A program made the translations under genes and the position numbers. Below, piece after piece: positions 18,376 through 27,275 of a DNA stretch of 64,000 nt; within the stretch, counting starts at the first letter, position 1; each line of letters starts with the position of its first letter. The stretch comes from Stutzerimonas kunmingensis (lineage in GTDB: Bacteria > Pseudomonadota > Gammaproteobacteria > Pseudomonadales > Pseudomonadaceae): assembly GCF_002929225.1 (NCBI RefSeq), contig NZ_PISM01000004.1:868001-932000 (forward strand), written 5' to 3'. The notes below the pieces were generated by a model. The model did no database searches, was not told the origin of the DNA, and saw only the letters and a program-made list of their open reading frames with translations.

Positions 18376-19563
18376 GTGAATTCCGTCACCAAGCCATCCG
18401 AAAGTTCATTCGATGCCCTAGACGTGCTGGCGCTGACTCGATCGCTGGAGCTCTTTCGTCAGGTATCCGGACAGCTTGGTGAATCCGAGGAGCTATTGCA
18501 GGTACGCGTCGCCGAGCTCAAGGGGCAACTTGCCGAGGCCGGCGAGCTTCGACGACAGGAGCTGGAGGAGAAAGAGCGTCTCGCGCAGCGATTGCAGAGC
18601 GTTCTCGACCTGCTGCCAGGTGGCGTCATCGTGATCGATGGGCAGGGTGTAGTGCGCGATGCGAACCCGGTTGCTCTTGAGCTGTTGAGCGAGCCACTCG
18701 TGGGGCACCCCTGGCGCGAGGTGATTGGCCGCTGTTTTGCACCGCGGCGGGACGACGGGCACGAGATATCGCTACGCAATGGTCGCCGCCTATCCATCGC
18801 TACGCGCTCGCTTGCCGGGGAACCTGGTCAGCTGGTACTGCTCACCGACCTTACCGAGACCCGCCGACTCCAGGATCAGCTGGCGCGCCATGAACGGCTG
18901 TCGTCGCTAGGGCGCATGGTGGCTTCGCTTGCCCACCAGATTCGCACTCCGCTGTCCACCGCGTTGCTATATGCCAGTCACCTCGAGCAGGGGGGGCTGA
19001 GCGAACAGCAACAGCAGCGCTTCGCCGGTAGCCTCAAGGCTCGTCTGCACGAACTGGAGCATCAGGTCCGTGACATGCTGATCTTCGCCCGCGGTGATCT
19101 GCCGCTGAACGACCGACTGAGTCCGGCTGCGCTGTTGTCGGCGCTGCGTTCGGCCGGCGAGCCACGTCTGCACGGCGCCAGCGTGCGCTGGCAGTGTGAC
19201 GTGCAGGGGGTGGAGGTGTTGTGCAATCGCGATACGTTGGTCGGAGCATTGCTCAATCTCATCGAAAATGCGTTACAGGCCAGCGTCGGGGCGCCGCGTC
19301 TGAAGGTCCACCTGTATCGCCGCGACGAAACGGTGCGGGTGTGCATAAGCGACTGCGGTAAAGGCATCGACGCCGAAACACTGGGCCGGTTGGGCGAGCC
19401 GTTTTTCACCACCCGAACCACGGGAACCGGCCTGGGGCTGGCAGTGGCCAAGGCCGTTGCCCGAGCCCATCAAGGTGACCTGCAGTTGCGCTCGCGGCCA
19501 GGCCGCGGAACCTGTGCGCTGATGAGCCTGCCGTTGATTCCCGCCACTCACAAACCGGAGTGA
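18376..19563 (+). CDS. fleS: Sensor histidine kinase FleS
   Basis: 395 residues from the GTG at 18376; a longer frame from TTG 18328 begins inside the -12 promoter element and cannot be right. A coiled-coil lead (about 20-80) precedes a PAS domain (about 80-165). The HisKA box follows with the phospho-accepting His in LAHQIRTPLS, and then an HATPase_c domain (N-box LIENALQAS, G-box GTGLGLAVAKA). No membrane helix: a cytosolic kinase. It phosphorylates FleR to switch on class III flagellar genes. The start codon remains the weakest point (poor ribosome-binding site). Confidence 0.9.
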   Translation: MNSVTKPSESSFDALDVLALTRSLELFRQVSGQLGESEELLQVRVAELKGQLAEAGELRRQELEEKERLAQRLQSVLDLLPGGVIVIDGQGVVRDANPVALELLSEPLVGHPWREVIGRCFAPRRDDGHEISLRNGRRLSIATRSLAGEPGQLVLLTDLTETRRLQDQLARHERLSSLGRMVASLAHQIRTPLSTALLYASHLEQGGLSEQQQQRFAGSLKARLHELEHQVRDMLIFARGDLPLNDRLSPAALLSALRSAGEPRLHGASVRWQCDVQGVEVLCNRDTLVGALLNLIENALQASVGAPRLKVHLYRRDETVRVCISDCGKGIDAETLGRLGEPFFTTRTTGTGLGLAVAKAVARAHQGDLQLRSRPGRGTCALMSLPLIPATHKPE

Positions 19564-19568
19564 CCTGT

Positions 19569-20957
19569 ATGGCCGCCACGATACTTCTCGTCGAAGACGA
19601 TCACGCCCTGCGCGAAGCCCTGGGCATCACGCTGCAGCTTGGGGGCTACGAGTACCGTGCCGTCGATTGCGCCGAAGCGGCCTTGTGTGCGCTGCAGGAA
19701 GAGTCATTCGGCCTGGTCATCAGTGACGTGAACATGCCCGGCATGGACGGCCACGAACTGCTCTCGCTGGTTAGGCAACGCTACCCGCAGGTGCCCGTGC
19801 TGCTGATGACCGCCTTTGGCGCGGTAACGAGGGCGGTGGATGCGATGCGCCAGGGCGCTGTCGATTATCTGGTCAAGCCGTTCGAGCCAGGCACATTGCT
19901 TGAGCTCTTGGGGCGTCATGTGAACGGCATCGCTGCTACCGAGGCAGAAGGGCCGGTGGCGCTCGAGCCGTCCAGCCAGCAGCTGCTGGCTCTTGCCCGG
20001 CGGGTGGCGCAAAGTGACTCCACTGTACTGATCTCCGGTGAGTCAGGCACTGGCAAGGAGGTGCTGGCGCGCTATATCCACCAGCAGTCACCGAGGCACG
20101 GCAAGCCATTTATCGCCATCAATTGCGCTGCCATTCCGGACAACATGCTCGAAGCAACCCTGTTCGGGCATGAGAAGGGCGCTTTCACCGGCGCGATTGC
20201 CAGTCTGCCTGGCAAGTTCGAGCAGGCCGACGGCGGTACTTTACTGCTCGACGAGATATCCGAGGTGCCGTTGGGGTTGCAGGCGAAACTGCTACGTGTG
20301 CTGCAGGAGCGAGAGGTCGAGCGGGTCGGTGGGCGGAAGCCTATCGCTCTGGATATTCGTGTGCTCGCCACCACCAACCGTGATCTCGCTAGCGAGGTAG
20401 CGGCGGGTCGCTTCCGTGAGGACCTCTATTACCGTCTTTCGGTCTTCCCACTGGCGTGGTCGCCGCTGAGGCAGCGCCCGGCCGATATTCTGCCGCTCGC
20501 CGAACGCCTGTTGGTCAGCCACGCCAGGAAGATGCGCCAGGCGCCTGCGCGGCTTTCGGCCGAGGCGCAGCGCTGCCTGGTGGCGCACGCGTGGCCGGGC
20601 AACGTACGCGAACTGGACAACGCGATACAGCGAGCGTTGATTCTTCAGCAGAGCGGCGTGATCCAGCCGCAGGATCTGTGCCTGGCGGGTGTGGGCGGTG
20701 TCACCAGCTTGCCTGTCGCCAGCAGCGCGGCACAACCGTGCGAGGGCGCTGCAGGGGAGGCGGGGGCCTGTTCGGGACTGGGGGATGATCTGCGCCGCCG
20801 CGAGTTCCAGTTGATCATCGATACCCTGCGTGCCGAACGTGGACGGCGCAAGGAGACGGCTGATCGCCTGGGCATCAGTGCGCGCACCCTGCGTTACAAG
20901 CTGGCGCAGATGCGCGACGCCGGGATGGATGTCGAGGCATCGCTCTACGCGGGCTGA
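19569..20957 (+). CDS. fleR: Response regulator FleR (sigma-54 activator)
   Basis: 462 residues. The ATG at 19569 with GGAG eight bases upstream is preferred to the GTG at 19560 that overlaps the fleS stop. The receiver domain (1-120) has the phospho-acceptor Asp in VISDVNMPGMDG. The AAA+ domain has GESGTGKE and GAFTGA, and a Fis-type DNA-binding helix pair closes the protein. Phosphorylated FleR activates basal-body and hook genes. The gene is not followed by fliE, as it is in P. aeruginosa, but by tpm. Confidence 0.94.
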   Translation: MAATILLVEDDHALREALGITLQLGGYEYRAVDCAEAALCALQEESFGLVISDVNMPGMDGHELLSLVRQRYPQVPVLLMTAFGAVTRAVDAMRQGAVDYLVKPFEPGTLLELLGRHVNGIAATEAEGPVALEPSSQQLLALARRVAQSDSTVLISGESGTGKEVLARYIHQQSPRHGKPFIAINCAAIPDNMLEATLFGHEKGAFTGAIASLPGKFEQADGGTLLLDEISEVPLGLQAKLLRVLQEREVERVGGRKPIALDIRVLATTNRDLASEVAAGRFREDLYYRLSVFPLAWSPLRQRPADILPLAERLLVSHARKMRQAPARLSAEAQRCLVAHAWPGNVRELDNAIQRALILQQSGVIQPQDLCLAGVGGVTSLPVASSAAQPCEGAAGEAGACSGLGDDLRRREFQLIIDTLRAERGRRKETADRLGISARTLRYKLAQMRDAGMDVEASLYAG

Positions 20958-21018
20958 GCGCGCTCCCCTCAACCTCGCTCTGATAAGCTGCCGCCATCCT
21001 CATGATGGAGATTTCCAG

Positions 21019-21678
21019 GTGCACAAAGACTTCTGGCAGGAGCGCTGGGCTCGCAACGAGATTGGTTTCCACCTTGACGATGTTCATCCCGGCATGCGTC
21101 GCCACTGGCCGCGACTGGCGTTGCCTGATGGTGCGACGGTGCTGGTGCCGTTGTGCGGCAAGAGTCTGGATCTGGCCTGGCTGGCCGGGCAAGGGTTCAA
21201 TGTCGTGGGGGTGGAGCTGAGTGAGAAGGCTGTAGACGCTTTTTTTTCCGAGCAGCAGCTCAAAGCTGAAATTTCCCAGCGTGGGCCGTTCAAGGTCTAT
21301 CGCTCCGATAGCCTGGAGATCCGTTGCGGCGACTTTTTCGCGCTCGGTACGGCCGATGTCCTCGGGTGCCAGGCGGTCTATGATCGCGCCGCCTTGATCG
21401 CATTGCCGCACGCGATGCGTCAGCGGTACGCGGCACTGATGTCGAGCATCCTCCCGGCCGGCTGTCAGCAGCTTCTGGTTACGCTGGATTATGACCAGGC
21501 AGAGATGGAAGGCCCGCCCTTCGCGGTGGGTACGAGCGAGGTGCGCGACCTGTACGCCGCTGAGTGGGGCGTGGAACTGCTGGAAGCCAAGGAAGTGCTG
21601 GAGCGTAATCCGCGGATGCGCGAGCGCGGTCTGACGCGGCTCGAGGAGCACTTCCATTGGCTGCAACGGCGGGTCTGA
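21019..21678 (+). CDS. tpm: Thiopurine/tellurite S-methyltransferase Tpm
   Basis: 219 residues from the GTG at 21019 (GATGGAG upstream), beginning HKDFWQERWARNEIGFH, the bacterial TPMT start. The SAM-binding motif VLVPLCGKSLDLAWLA (about 41-56) and a conserved YDRAALIALP segment follow. The enzyme methylates thiopurines and, in Pseudomonas, selenite and tellurite to volatile forms. It is a monocistronic gene whose stop codon lies within a GC-rich hairpin (21667-21685) lacking a T-tract, possibly acting as a weak terminator. Confidence 0.92.
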   Translation: MHKDFWQERWARNEIGFHLDDVHPGMRRHWPRLALPDGATVLVPLCGKSLDLAWLAGQGFNVVGVELSEKAVDAFFSEQQLKAEISQRGPFKVYRSDSLEIRCGDFFALGTADVLGCQAVYDRAALIALPHAMRQRYAALMSSILPAGCQQLLVTLDYDQAEMEGPPFAVGTSEVRDLYAAEWGVELLEAKEVLERNPRMRERGLTRLEEHFHWLQRRV

Positions 21679-21703
21679 CCCGCCGCTTGTAATGCTGCAG
21701 CGA

Positions 21704-22348
21704 TCAGCCGTCGGCCTGTAAGCGGCGGATGAACGTGTCGGCCTCGTCGATGGCGCGCTGCATGTCAGCCATCAGCTGGTCGACGTTGCCCTGCAGCGTG
21801 CGGTATTCCCCGTGCAAGGCGCTTATCGCGCGAGCATTGAGGTTGTGCTTGAGAAACAGCACCTGATCGCGCAGAACGCTGAGCACCGGGTCGATGCGTT
21901 TCTCCGCCGCTTTCATCCGCTGGATCAGCGTTCGGTATTCGGCGCGGGTGCGGTTGAGTTCTTTGGCGCTGGCGGCTTTCAGGCTGGCGTTGCTGTATTG
22001 CTTGAGTTCGCTTTCCCATTCCCTGAACAGCGCGTCGGCCACGTCTTCGACCGCTTCGATGCGGGCGCGGACGTCACGCGCACTCGCTACGCTGGCTTCG
22101 TACTCTTCGTTGAGTGCGTCGTAACGCTTCTCCAGATCGCCGCCCTTGACCTCGACGACGCTGCGATAGCGCTCCAAAGCATCCTTGAACTGCTGTTTGG
22201 CTTCCTGCTGCGCGTCACGCGACTCCTCCACACGATCGACCAGGATATCGCGCTTATGGATACCGGCCTTCTCCATCGCTGAATAGTAGGCACTCTGACA
22301 GCCGCCGAGCGCGAGCAGCGCGAAGCAGGCGAATATGAAACGACGCAT
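21704..22348 (-). CDS. DUF2959 coiled-coil lipoprotein
   Basis: 214 residues. The lipoprotein signal has the lipobox LGGC (Cys17). The mature part is almost wholly charged alpha-helix with long coiled-coil character (EESRDAQQEAKQQFKDAL and similar), fitting DUF2959. It is likely anchored in the outer or inner membrane facing the periplasm. No function is known. It is downstream of htpX on the same strand but separated by a terminator, so probably independent. Confidence 0.82.
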   Translation of the reverse strand: MRRFIFACFALLALGGCQSAYYSAMEKAGIHKRDILVDRVEESRDAQQEAKQQFKDALERYRSVVEVKGGDLEKRYDALNEEYEASVASARDVRARIEAVEDVADALFREWESELKQYSNASLKAASAKELNRTRAEYRTLIQRMKAAEKRIDPVLSVLRDQVLFLKHNLNARAISALHGEYRTLQGNVDQLMADMQRAIDEADTFIRRLQADG

Positions 22349-22384
22349 GGCGATTCCTTGTATGCGGGTTGAGTCTGCATAGAC

Positions 22385-22411
22385 AAAAGAAAAGGGCGAC
22401 TTGCGTCGCCC
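22385..22411 (-). terminator. Rho-independent terminator of htpX
   Basis: On the minus strand, GGGCGAC-GCAA-GTCGCCC is followed by a T-rich run (TTTTCTTTTG). It lies about 20 bases after the htpX stop. Confidence 0.85.
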
Positions 22412-22429
22412 CTGTTGCGTTCAGTGCAA

Positions 22430-23302
22430 TTAGCCGCGCTGGCGCAGCGCTTCGATGCGGTCTTCCAGCGGCGGGTGGGTCATGAACAGCCCGGCGAGGC
22501 CATGCTTCAGCGAACCGTTGATGCCGAATGCCTTGAGCGTGTCGGGCATGTGAACCGGCATGCCCTGTTCGGCACGCAGGCGCTGCAGGGCGCCAATCAT
22601 GGCGCTGGTGCCGGCCAGTTGGGCACCGGCCTCGTCGGCACGGTACTCGCGTTTGCGCGAGAACCACATGACGATAATGCTGGCGAGCAGGCCCAGTACC
22701 AGTTCGGCAAAGATCGTCGCGACGAAGTAGCCAATGCCGTGGCCGTCCTCGTTTTTCAGGATCGCCTTGTCGACGAAGTTGCCGAAGATACGTGCGAAGA
22801 ACATGACGAATGTGTTTACCACACCCTGGATCAGCGCCAGGGTCACCATGTCGCCGTTGGCCACGTGGCCGATCTCGTGGGCAAGCACCGCTTTCACCTC
22901 ATCCGGCGAGAAGCGCTCGAGCAGCCCCTGGCTGACCGCCACCAGTGCGTCGTTGCGGTTCCAGCCGGTGGCAAAGGCGTTCGCCTCGTAGGCCGGGAAA
23001 ATGCCGACTTCGGGCATCTTGATGCCGGCGTCGCGCGACAGTTGCTCGACTGTCTGCAGCAGCCACTGCTCGTGACGGGTGCGCGGCTGGCTGATGATTT
23101 CCGTACGCGTACTCATCTTCGCCATCCATTTGGAGATGAACAGCGAAATGAGCGAGCCCGCGAAGCCGAAAACCGCACAGAAGACCAGCAGGCTGCCATA
23201 GTTCTGGCCGGTATAGCGATCGACCCCGAGCAGCTTCAGGGTGATGCTGGCGATGACCAGTACCGCAAGGTTGGTGGCCAGGAACAAGAAAATGCGCATC
23301 AT
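22430..23302 (-). CDS. htpX: Membrane zinc metalloprotease HtpX
   Basis: 290 residues. Two N-terminal helices (about 4-25 and 34-56) precede the M48 protease domain with the zinc-binding HEIGH motif ([13 protein letters not shown]) near residue 143. Two more hydrophobic segments and the third zinc ligand (a Glu in the [10 protein letters not shown] stretch) follow. HtpX degrades misfolded membrane proteins with FtsH. It has its own promoter (23344-23372) and terminator. Confidence 0.95.
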   Translation of the reverse strand: MMRIFLFLATNLAVLVIASITLKLLGVDRYTGQNYGSLLVFCAVFGFAGSLISLFISKWMAKMSTRTEIISQPRTRHEQWLLQTVEQLSRDAGIKMPEVGIFPAYEANAFATGWNRNDALVAVSQGLLERFSPDEVKAVLAHEIGHVANGDMVTLALIQGVVNTFVMFFARIFGNFVDKAILKNEDGHGIGYFVATIFAELVLGLLASIIVMWFSRKREYRADEAGAQLAGTSAMIGALQRLRAEQGMPVHMPDTLKAFGINGSLKHGLAGLFMTHPPLEDRIEALRQRG

Positions 23303-23343
23303 GTTGCGGCAGACTCCAGGGTAGGAATTGAAGAACGATAGGC

Positions 23344-23372
23344 TATATAAGGTGCGCCCTTGAGCTATTCAA
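23344..23372 (-). promoter_or_regulatory. Sigma-70 promoter of htpX
   Basis: On the minus strand TTGAAT, a 17-base spacer and TATATA lie about 42 bases upstream of the htpX ATG. A CTTGAAA further upstream recalls a sigma-32 -35 box, but no matching CCCCAT -10 was found. Confidence 0.55.
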
Positions 23373-23390
23373 CCGGGCGACTATTTCAAG

Positions 23391-23861
23391 CTATGTCGCT
23401 TGCCCATGGAGGCTGGGATGCAGTGGTGCGCCGGACTGGCTTTCGAACATCAATCGGGCCAGCTGAGCGATGCGCTCGCTGTTCGCGCGCTTCAATGCCT
23501 CGCGAAGCTGATGGGCGAGGCTGGCCTGAATGCGCAGCACGCTGGGAGGGAGGCTGAGGTCGTCGGCGATCTGTCCAGGCACCGCTCGTGACAGGCGCAC
23601 GAAGCCTTTTTCGGTAAGCACCGCCTGGTCCAGCGCCTGGAAATGAATGGTGCTCTCGTAACGCAGATAGCCCTCCTCGGCGAGCCAGAGCAGGGCACCT
23701 AGGCAGCTCTGGTGGCGTTTGGAGGGAAGGCCGAACTCATCCGGCTCTTCCCGGCCGATCAGATCTTCTACATACAGCGAGACCTTGCGTGGGAAGGCCT
23801 GATAGAGCATCAGCAGGCCGCCCGCCGCATCCTTGTAGAAATCGTCGATCTGCAAATCCAT
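23391..23861 (-). CDS. Conserved hypothetical protein downstream of alaA
   Basis: 156 residues, no signal or membrane segment. The N-terminal half (DDFYKDAAGG to LGALLWLAEEGYLRYES) looks like a small winged-helix-like fold, followed by helical segments. No family name is recognised. It starts 3 bases after the alaA stop on the same strand, so the two form an operon. It appears to be a conserved pseudomonad protein; function unknown. Confidence 0.7.
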   Translation of the reverse strand: MDLQIDDFYKDAAGGLLMLYQAFPRKVSLYVEDLIGREEPDEFGLPSKRHQSCLGALLWLAEEGYLRYESTIHFQALDQAVLTEKGFVRLSRAVPGQIADDLSLPPSVLRIQASLAHQLREALKRANSERIAQLARLMFESQSGAPLHPSLHGQAT

Positions 23862-23864
23862 CGC

Positions 23865-25076
23865 TTACTGGTGGTAGGTCTTGAGGAAGTTGCCGATGCG
23901 GCCAATGGCCTGCTCCAGATCGTCGACGCGGGGCAGGGTGACCACGCGGAAATGATCCGGCCATGGCCAGTTGAATGCAGTGCCTTGAACGATCAGCAGC
24001 TTCTCGGAAAGCAGCAGATCAAGCACGAACTTCTCGTCGTTGTGGATCGGGCAGATCTTCGGGTCAATGCGCGGGAACGCATACAGCGCGCCCATGGGTT
24101 TGACGCAGCTGATGCCCGGGATGTCGTTGAGCAACTCCCAGGTACGGTTACGCTGCTCGAGCAGGCGGCCCGGCGGTAATACCAGGTCATTGATGCTCTG
24201 GTAGCCGCCCAGTGCAGTCTGAATCGCATGCTGCGACGGTACGTTGGCGCACAGGCGCATGTTGGCGAGGATATCCAGGCCTTCGATGTAGCTCTGCGCC
24301 CTGTGCTTCGGCCCGGAAATCGCCACCCAGCCCGAACGGAAGCCGGCAACCCGGTAGGATTTGGACAGCCCGTTGAAGGTCAGGCAGAGCACGTCCGGCG
24401 CCAGCGAGGCGGTGGAGATGTGTACGGCGTCGTCGTAGAGAATCTTGTCGTAGATTTCGTCGGAGAACAGAACGAGCTTGTGCTGGCGGGCAAGCTCGAC
24501 CATGCCTTCGAGCACTTCCTTGGGGTAGACCGCGCCGGTGGGGTTGTTCGGGTTGATCAGCACCAACGCCTTGGTGTTAGACGTGATCTTGGCCTTGATA
24601 TCGGCCAGGTCCGGCCACCAGTTGGCCTGCTCGTCGCAAAGGTAGTGCACCGGCTTGCCGCCGGCCAGGCTCACCGCAGCGGTCCACAGCGGGTAATCCG
24701 GGGCAGGGATCAGCACTTCATCGCCATTGTTCAGCAATGCCTGCATGGACATGACGATCAGCTCGGACACACCGTTGCCGAGGTAGATGTCTTCGATGCC
24801 GACGCCTTCAACCTGCTTCTGCTGGTAGTACTGCATGATCGCCTTGCGGGCGCTGAACAGGCCTTTGGAGTCGCTGTAGCCCTGGGCAGTGGGCAGGTTG
24901 CGGATCACGTCCTGGAGGATTTCCTCCGGCGCTTCGAAACCGAACGGCGCCGGGTTGCCGATGTTCAGCTTGAGGATGCGATGGCCTTCCTCTTCCAGGC
25001 GTTTGGCGTGCTTGAGCACGGGCCCGCGGATGTCGTAACAGACATTGGCAAGCTTGTTCGATTTGCTGACCTGCAT
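23865..25076 (-). CDS. alaA: Glutamate-pyruvate aminotransferase AlaA (YfbQ type)
   Basis: 403 residues, class I/II PLP-dependent aminotransferase. The PLP lysine lies in NGLSKSYRVAGFRSGW. The substrate-binding NPNNPTGAVYP and YLGNGVSELI segments are intact. The N-terminus (KSNKLANVCYDIRGPV) is typical of AlaA, the main alanine-forming transaminase. It is divergent from msrB across a 190-base gap and heads a two-gene operon with the hypothetical gene at 23391. Confidence 0.93.
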   Translation of the reverse strand: MQVSKSNKLANVCYDIRGPVLKHAKRLEEEGHRILKLNIGNPAPFGFEAPEEILQDVIRNLPTAQGYSDSKGLFSARKAIMQYYQQKQVEGVGIEDIYLGNGVSELIVMSMQALLNNGDEVLIPAPDYPLWTAAVSLAGGKPVHYLCDEQANWWPDLADIKAKITSNTKALVLINPNNPTGAVYPKEVLEGMVELARQHKLVLFSDEIYDKILYDDAVHISTASLAPDVLCLTFNGLSKSYRVAGFRSGWVAISGPKHRAQSYIEGLDILANMRLCANVPSQHAIQTALGGYQSINDLVLPPGRLLEQRNRTWELLNDIPGISCVKPMGALYAFPRIDPKICPIHNDEKFVLDLLLSEKLLIVQGTAFNWPWPDHFRVVTLPRVDDLEQAIGRIGNFLKTYHQ

Positions 25077-25266
25077 GATCCTGAGTGTCCCGAAGTGAAA
25101 ACGCGCCAGTTCCGGAAATGGCTGGCCGCGCTTGGCATGAACCCGGGCGCCTTGGCAGTCGGAAACCCCGCTGCCAGACTAGGCGTCGAAGAGGGACGCA
25201 TGATACGTGCGCCCCGACCACCGGAAAAGGTACAGATCGGCCTTTTTTGAGCTGAGGAGTGTATCG

Positions 25267-25665
25267 ATGGACAAGCTGGAAAAACCGCTCGACGTCTGGC
25301 GCGAGGAACTCTCCGATGAGCAGTTCCAGATCTGCCGGCTGGGCGCCACCGAGCGTCCCTTCACGGGTAAGTACAACGACACGAAGACACCTGGCATCTA
25401 CCATTGCGCCTGCTGCGACACGCCACTGTTCGATGCGGATGCTAAGTTCGATTCCGGCTGCGGCTGGCCCAGCTATTTCCAGCCGGTCAGTGATACCGCT
25501 ATCGCCAGCCTGGATGATTTCAGTCACGGTATGCACCGGATCGAGGTCAGGTGCGCACGCTGCGATGCACACCTCGGTCATGTTTTTCCCGATGGCCCGC
25601 AGCCGACCGGGTTGCGCTACTGCATCAATTCCGCCTCTCTCAACCTGAAACCGCGCGAAGCCTGA
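25267..25665 (+). CDS. msrB: Peptide methionine-R-sulfoxide reductase MsrB
   Basis: 132 residues from the ATG at 25267 with TGAGGAGT upstream. The structural zinc cysteines are C47/C50 and C96/C99. The catalytic Cys is C119 in RYCINSASL, with the possible resolving C65 in GCGWPSYF. It repairs oxidised methionine. The next gene, a glutathione peroxidase, starts 26 bases downstream, giving an oxidative-repair operon. Confidence 0.96.
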   Translation: MDKLEKPLDVWREELSDEQFQICRLGATERPFTGKYNDTKTPGIYHCACCDTPLFDADAKFDSGCGWPSYFQPVSDTAIASLDDFSHGMHRIEVRCARCDAHLGHVFPDGPQPTGLRYCINSASLNLKPREA

Positions 25666-25691
25666 GCATCGTCGGTTGCAAGGAGCCTCGC

Positions 25692-26174
25692 ATGCACGAC
25701 CCTTTGTTGGACATTCCCTGCGTCACCATCGAGGGCGAGCAGAAGAGGCTCGCGGATTTCGATGCAAAGGTGCTGCTGGTGGTCAATACGGCCAGTCAGT
25801 GTGGTTTTACCCCGCAATACAAGGGGTTGGAAGCGTTGTGGCAGCGTTACGGCGAGCGCGGATTGATCGTGCTCGGATTTCCCTGTAACCAGTTCGGCAA
25901 GCAGGAGCCAGACGGCGAGCAGGAAATCGCAGCATTCTGCGAACGCCGCTTCGGCGTTTCCTTTCCCCTTTTTGCCAAAGTCGAGGTGAACGGTGGGGAT
26001 GCTCATCCGCTCTTCATTGAATTGAAAAAGCGCGCACCTGGGCTGCTGGGTAGCAAGGCGATCAAGTGGAATTTCACCAAGTTTCTCATCTCTGACCAGG
26101 GTAGAGCGGTGAGACGTTTTTCCTCTCGCACCACGCCGGAGGCAATGGCCGCGGAAATCGAAACATTGCTTTGA
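25692..26174 (+). CDS. Glutathione/thioredoxin peroxidase (Cys-type GPx)
   Basis: 160 residues from the ATG at 25692 (AGGAGCCTCGC upstream). The peroxidatic residue is C37 in NTASQCGFT, a cysteine rather than selenocysteine. A second conserved block is FPCNQFGKQEP, and the catalytic Trp-Asn pair is in KWNFTKFL. Non-animal GPx of this type usually use thioredoxin as reductant. Co-transcribed with msrB. Confidence 0.93.
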   Translation: MHDPLLDIPCVTIEGEQKRLADFDAKVLLVVNTASQCGFTPQYKGLEALWQRYGERGLIVLGFPCNQFGKQEPDGEQEIAAFCERRFGVSFPLFAKVEVNGGDAHPLFIELKKRAPGLLGSKAIKWNFTKFLISDQGRAVRRFSSRTTPEAMAAEIETLL

Positions 26175-26204
26175 CTGCTGCTTGAGTGAGGTTGCGTTTC
26201 GCCT

Positions 26205-26275
26205 GCCTGATTGCCTGATTGTCTGATTGCCTGATTGCCTGATTGCCTGATTGCCTGATTGCCTGATTGTCTGTT
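26205..26275. repeat. 8-bp tandem repeat (GCCTGATT)n
   Basis: Eight consecutive octamers fill 26205-26268. Seven are exact GCCTGATT and the third (26221-26228) is GTCTGATT. Incomplete copies lie at both edges (GCCT at 26201 and GTCTGTT at 26269). The array occupies half of the gap between the peroxidase stop and the DUF815 ATPase start. The unit length is not a multiple of three. A minus-strand frame through it (repeating Arg-Gln-Ser-Gly-Asn-Gln) is an artefact of the repeat. Confidence 0.97.
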
Positions 26276-26318
26276 GTCGGGTCGGGTCCAGCCGGGCCTT
26301 TTCGTCTCTGGAGTCATC

Positions 26319-27209
26319 ATGGATGTCGAGTTGAAAGCCTTCCTGCAGCGTGCCGAGGGACTGCTGGTGCGTATCGAGCCGCTGCTACCTGCCCAGCCAC
26401 CGGTCATCGATTGGGATCGTACCGTTGCGGCGCGCTGGCAGCGTGATGCTCGCAGCGGCTATCTGGCACCGCTGGAAGTCAGTCTGGATCTGAGTCTGGC
26501 TGATTTGATCGGCATTGATCGCCAGCGCGATCTGCTGTCCGCCAACACGCGTCAGTTCGTCGATGGATTGCCGGCCAACCACGTGCTGTTGTGGGGCGCC
26601 CGTGGCACCGGCAAGTCGTCGCTGATTCGCGCGCTGCTGGCCGAATACGCCGCGGACGGGCTGCGTCTGATCGAAATCGAGCGTGACCATCTGGCGGACC
26701 TGCCACGCGTTGTCGAACTGTTGGCCGGGTTACGACAGGCATTCGTCCTGTTCTGTGACGACCTGTCGTTCGAGGCGGGAGAGGGCGACTATCGCGTGCT
26801 CAAGAGTGTGCTGGATGGCTCGCTGGAGCGCGCGCCGGAGAACGTGCTGTTGTACGCCACGTCCAATCGCCGGCACCTGGTCCCGGAACGTCAGAGTGAC
26901 AACGAGAACTGGCAGATGGTCGACGGCGAACTGCACCCGAACGAAGCGGTGGAAGACAAGATCGCGTTGTCCGATCGCTTCGGTTTGTGGCTGTCGTTCT
27001 ACCCCTTCACCCAGCAGCACTACCTCAGTGTGGTACGCCACTGGATCGATTCGTTGGCGCGGCGGGCCAGCCTCGATTGGGCGTGGAGCGAAGCCCTGGA
27101 GAAGGATGCGATTCGTTGGGCGACCGGGCGCGGCAACCGCAACGGTCGCTGCGCCTACCAGTACGCTCGGCAGTGGGTGGGTAAGCGTCTGCTCGAAGCG
27201 CGAGGCTGA
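26319..27209 (+). CDS. DUF815-family P-loop ATPase
   Basis: 296 residues from the ATG at 26319 with TCTGGAG upstream; a longer frame begins inside the octamer repeat and is rejected. The central AAA-like ATPase has Walker A (WGARGTGKSSL) and a Walker B-like FVLFCDDLSFE. The sensor-like motif LYATSNRRHLVPE and a C-terminal lid with GRGNRNGRCAYQYARQW are conserved in DUF815. The role is not established. It stands alone, its upstream gap holding the octamer array. Confidence 0.88.
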   Translation: MDVELKAFLQRAEGLLVRIEPLLPAQPPVIDWDRTVAARWQRDARSGYLAPLEVSLDLSLADLIGIDRQRDLLSANTRQFVDGLPANHVLLWGARGTGKSSLIRALLAEYAADGLRLIEIERDHLADLPRVVELLAGLRQAFVLFCDDLSFEAGEGDYRVLKSVLDGSLERAPENVLLYATSNRRHLVPERQSDNENWQMVDGELHPNEAVEDKIALSDRFGLWLSFYPFTQQHYLSVVRHWIDSLARRASLDWAWSEALEKDAIRWATGRGNRNGRCAYQYARQWVGKRLLEARG

Positions 27210-27275
27210 CGTATCTGCTGAGATAACGCGTCAAGGCGGCCTGCTGCCTGACCTCACCGTGGGCGTGATCGGAAC

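Noticed and set aside
21667..21685. Terminator between tpm and the DUF2959 gene
   Set aside because: The 8-base GC-rich stem is perfect, but it includes the tpm stop codon and lacks a T-run on either strand, so it is not listed as a terminator.
26205..26275. CRISPR-like array
   Set aside because: Units are 8 bases with no spacers, and no cas genes are present.
26003..26407. Minus-strand frame with repeated Arg-Gln-Ser-Gly-Asn-Gln
   Set aside because: The repeat peptide is just the translation of the octamer array, and the frame covers the end of the peroxidase gene and the start of the ATPase gene.
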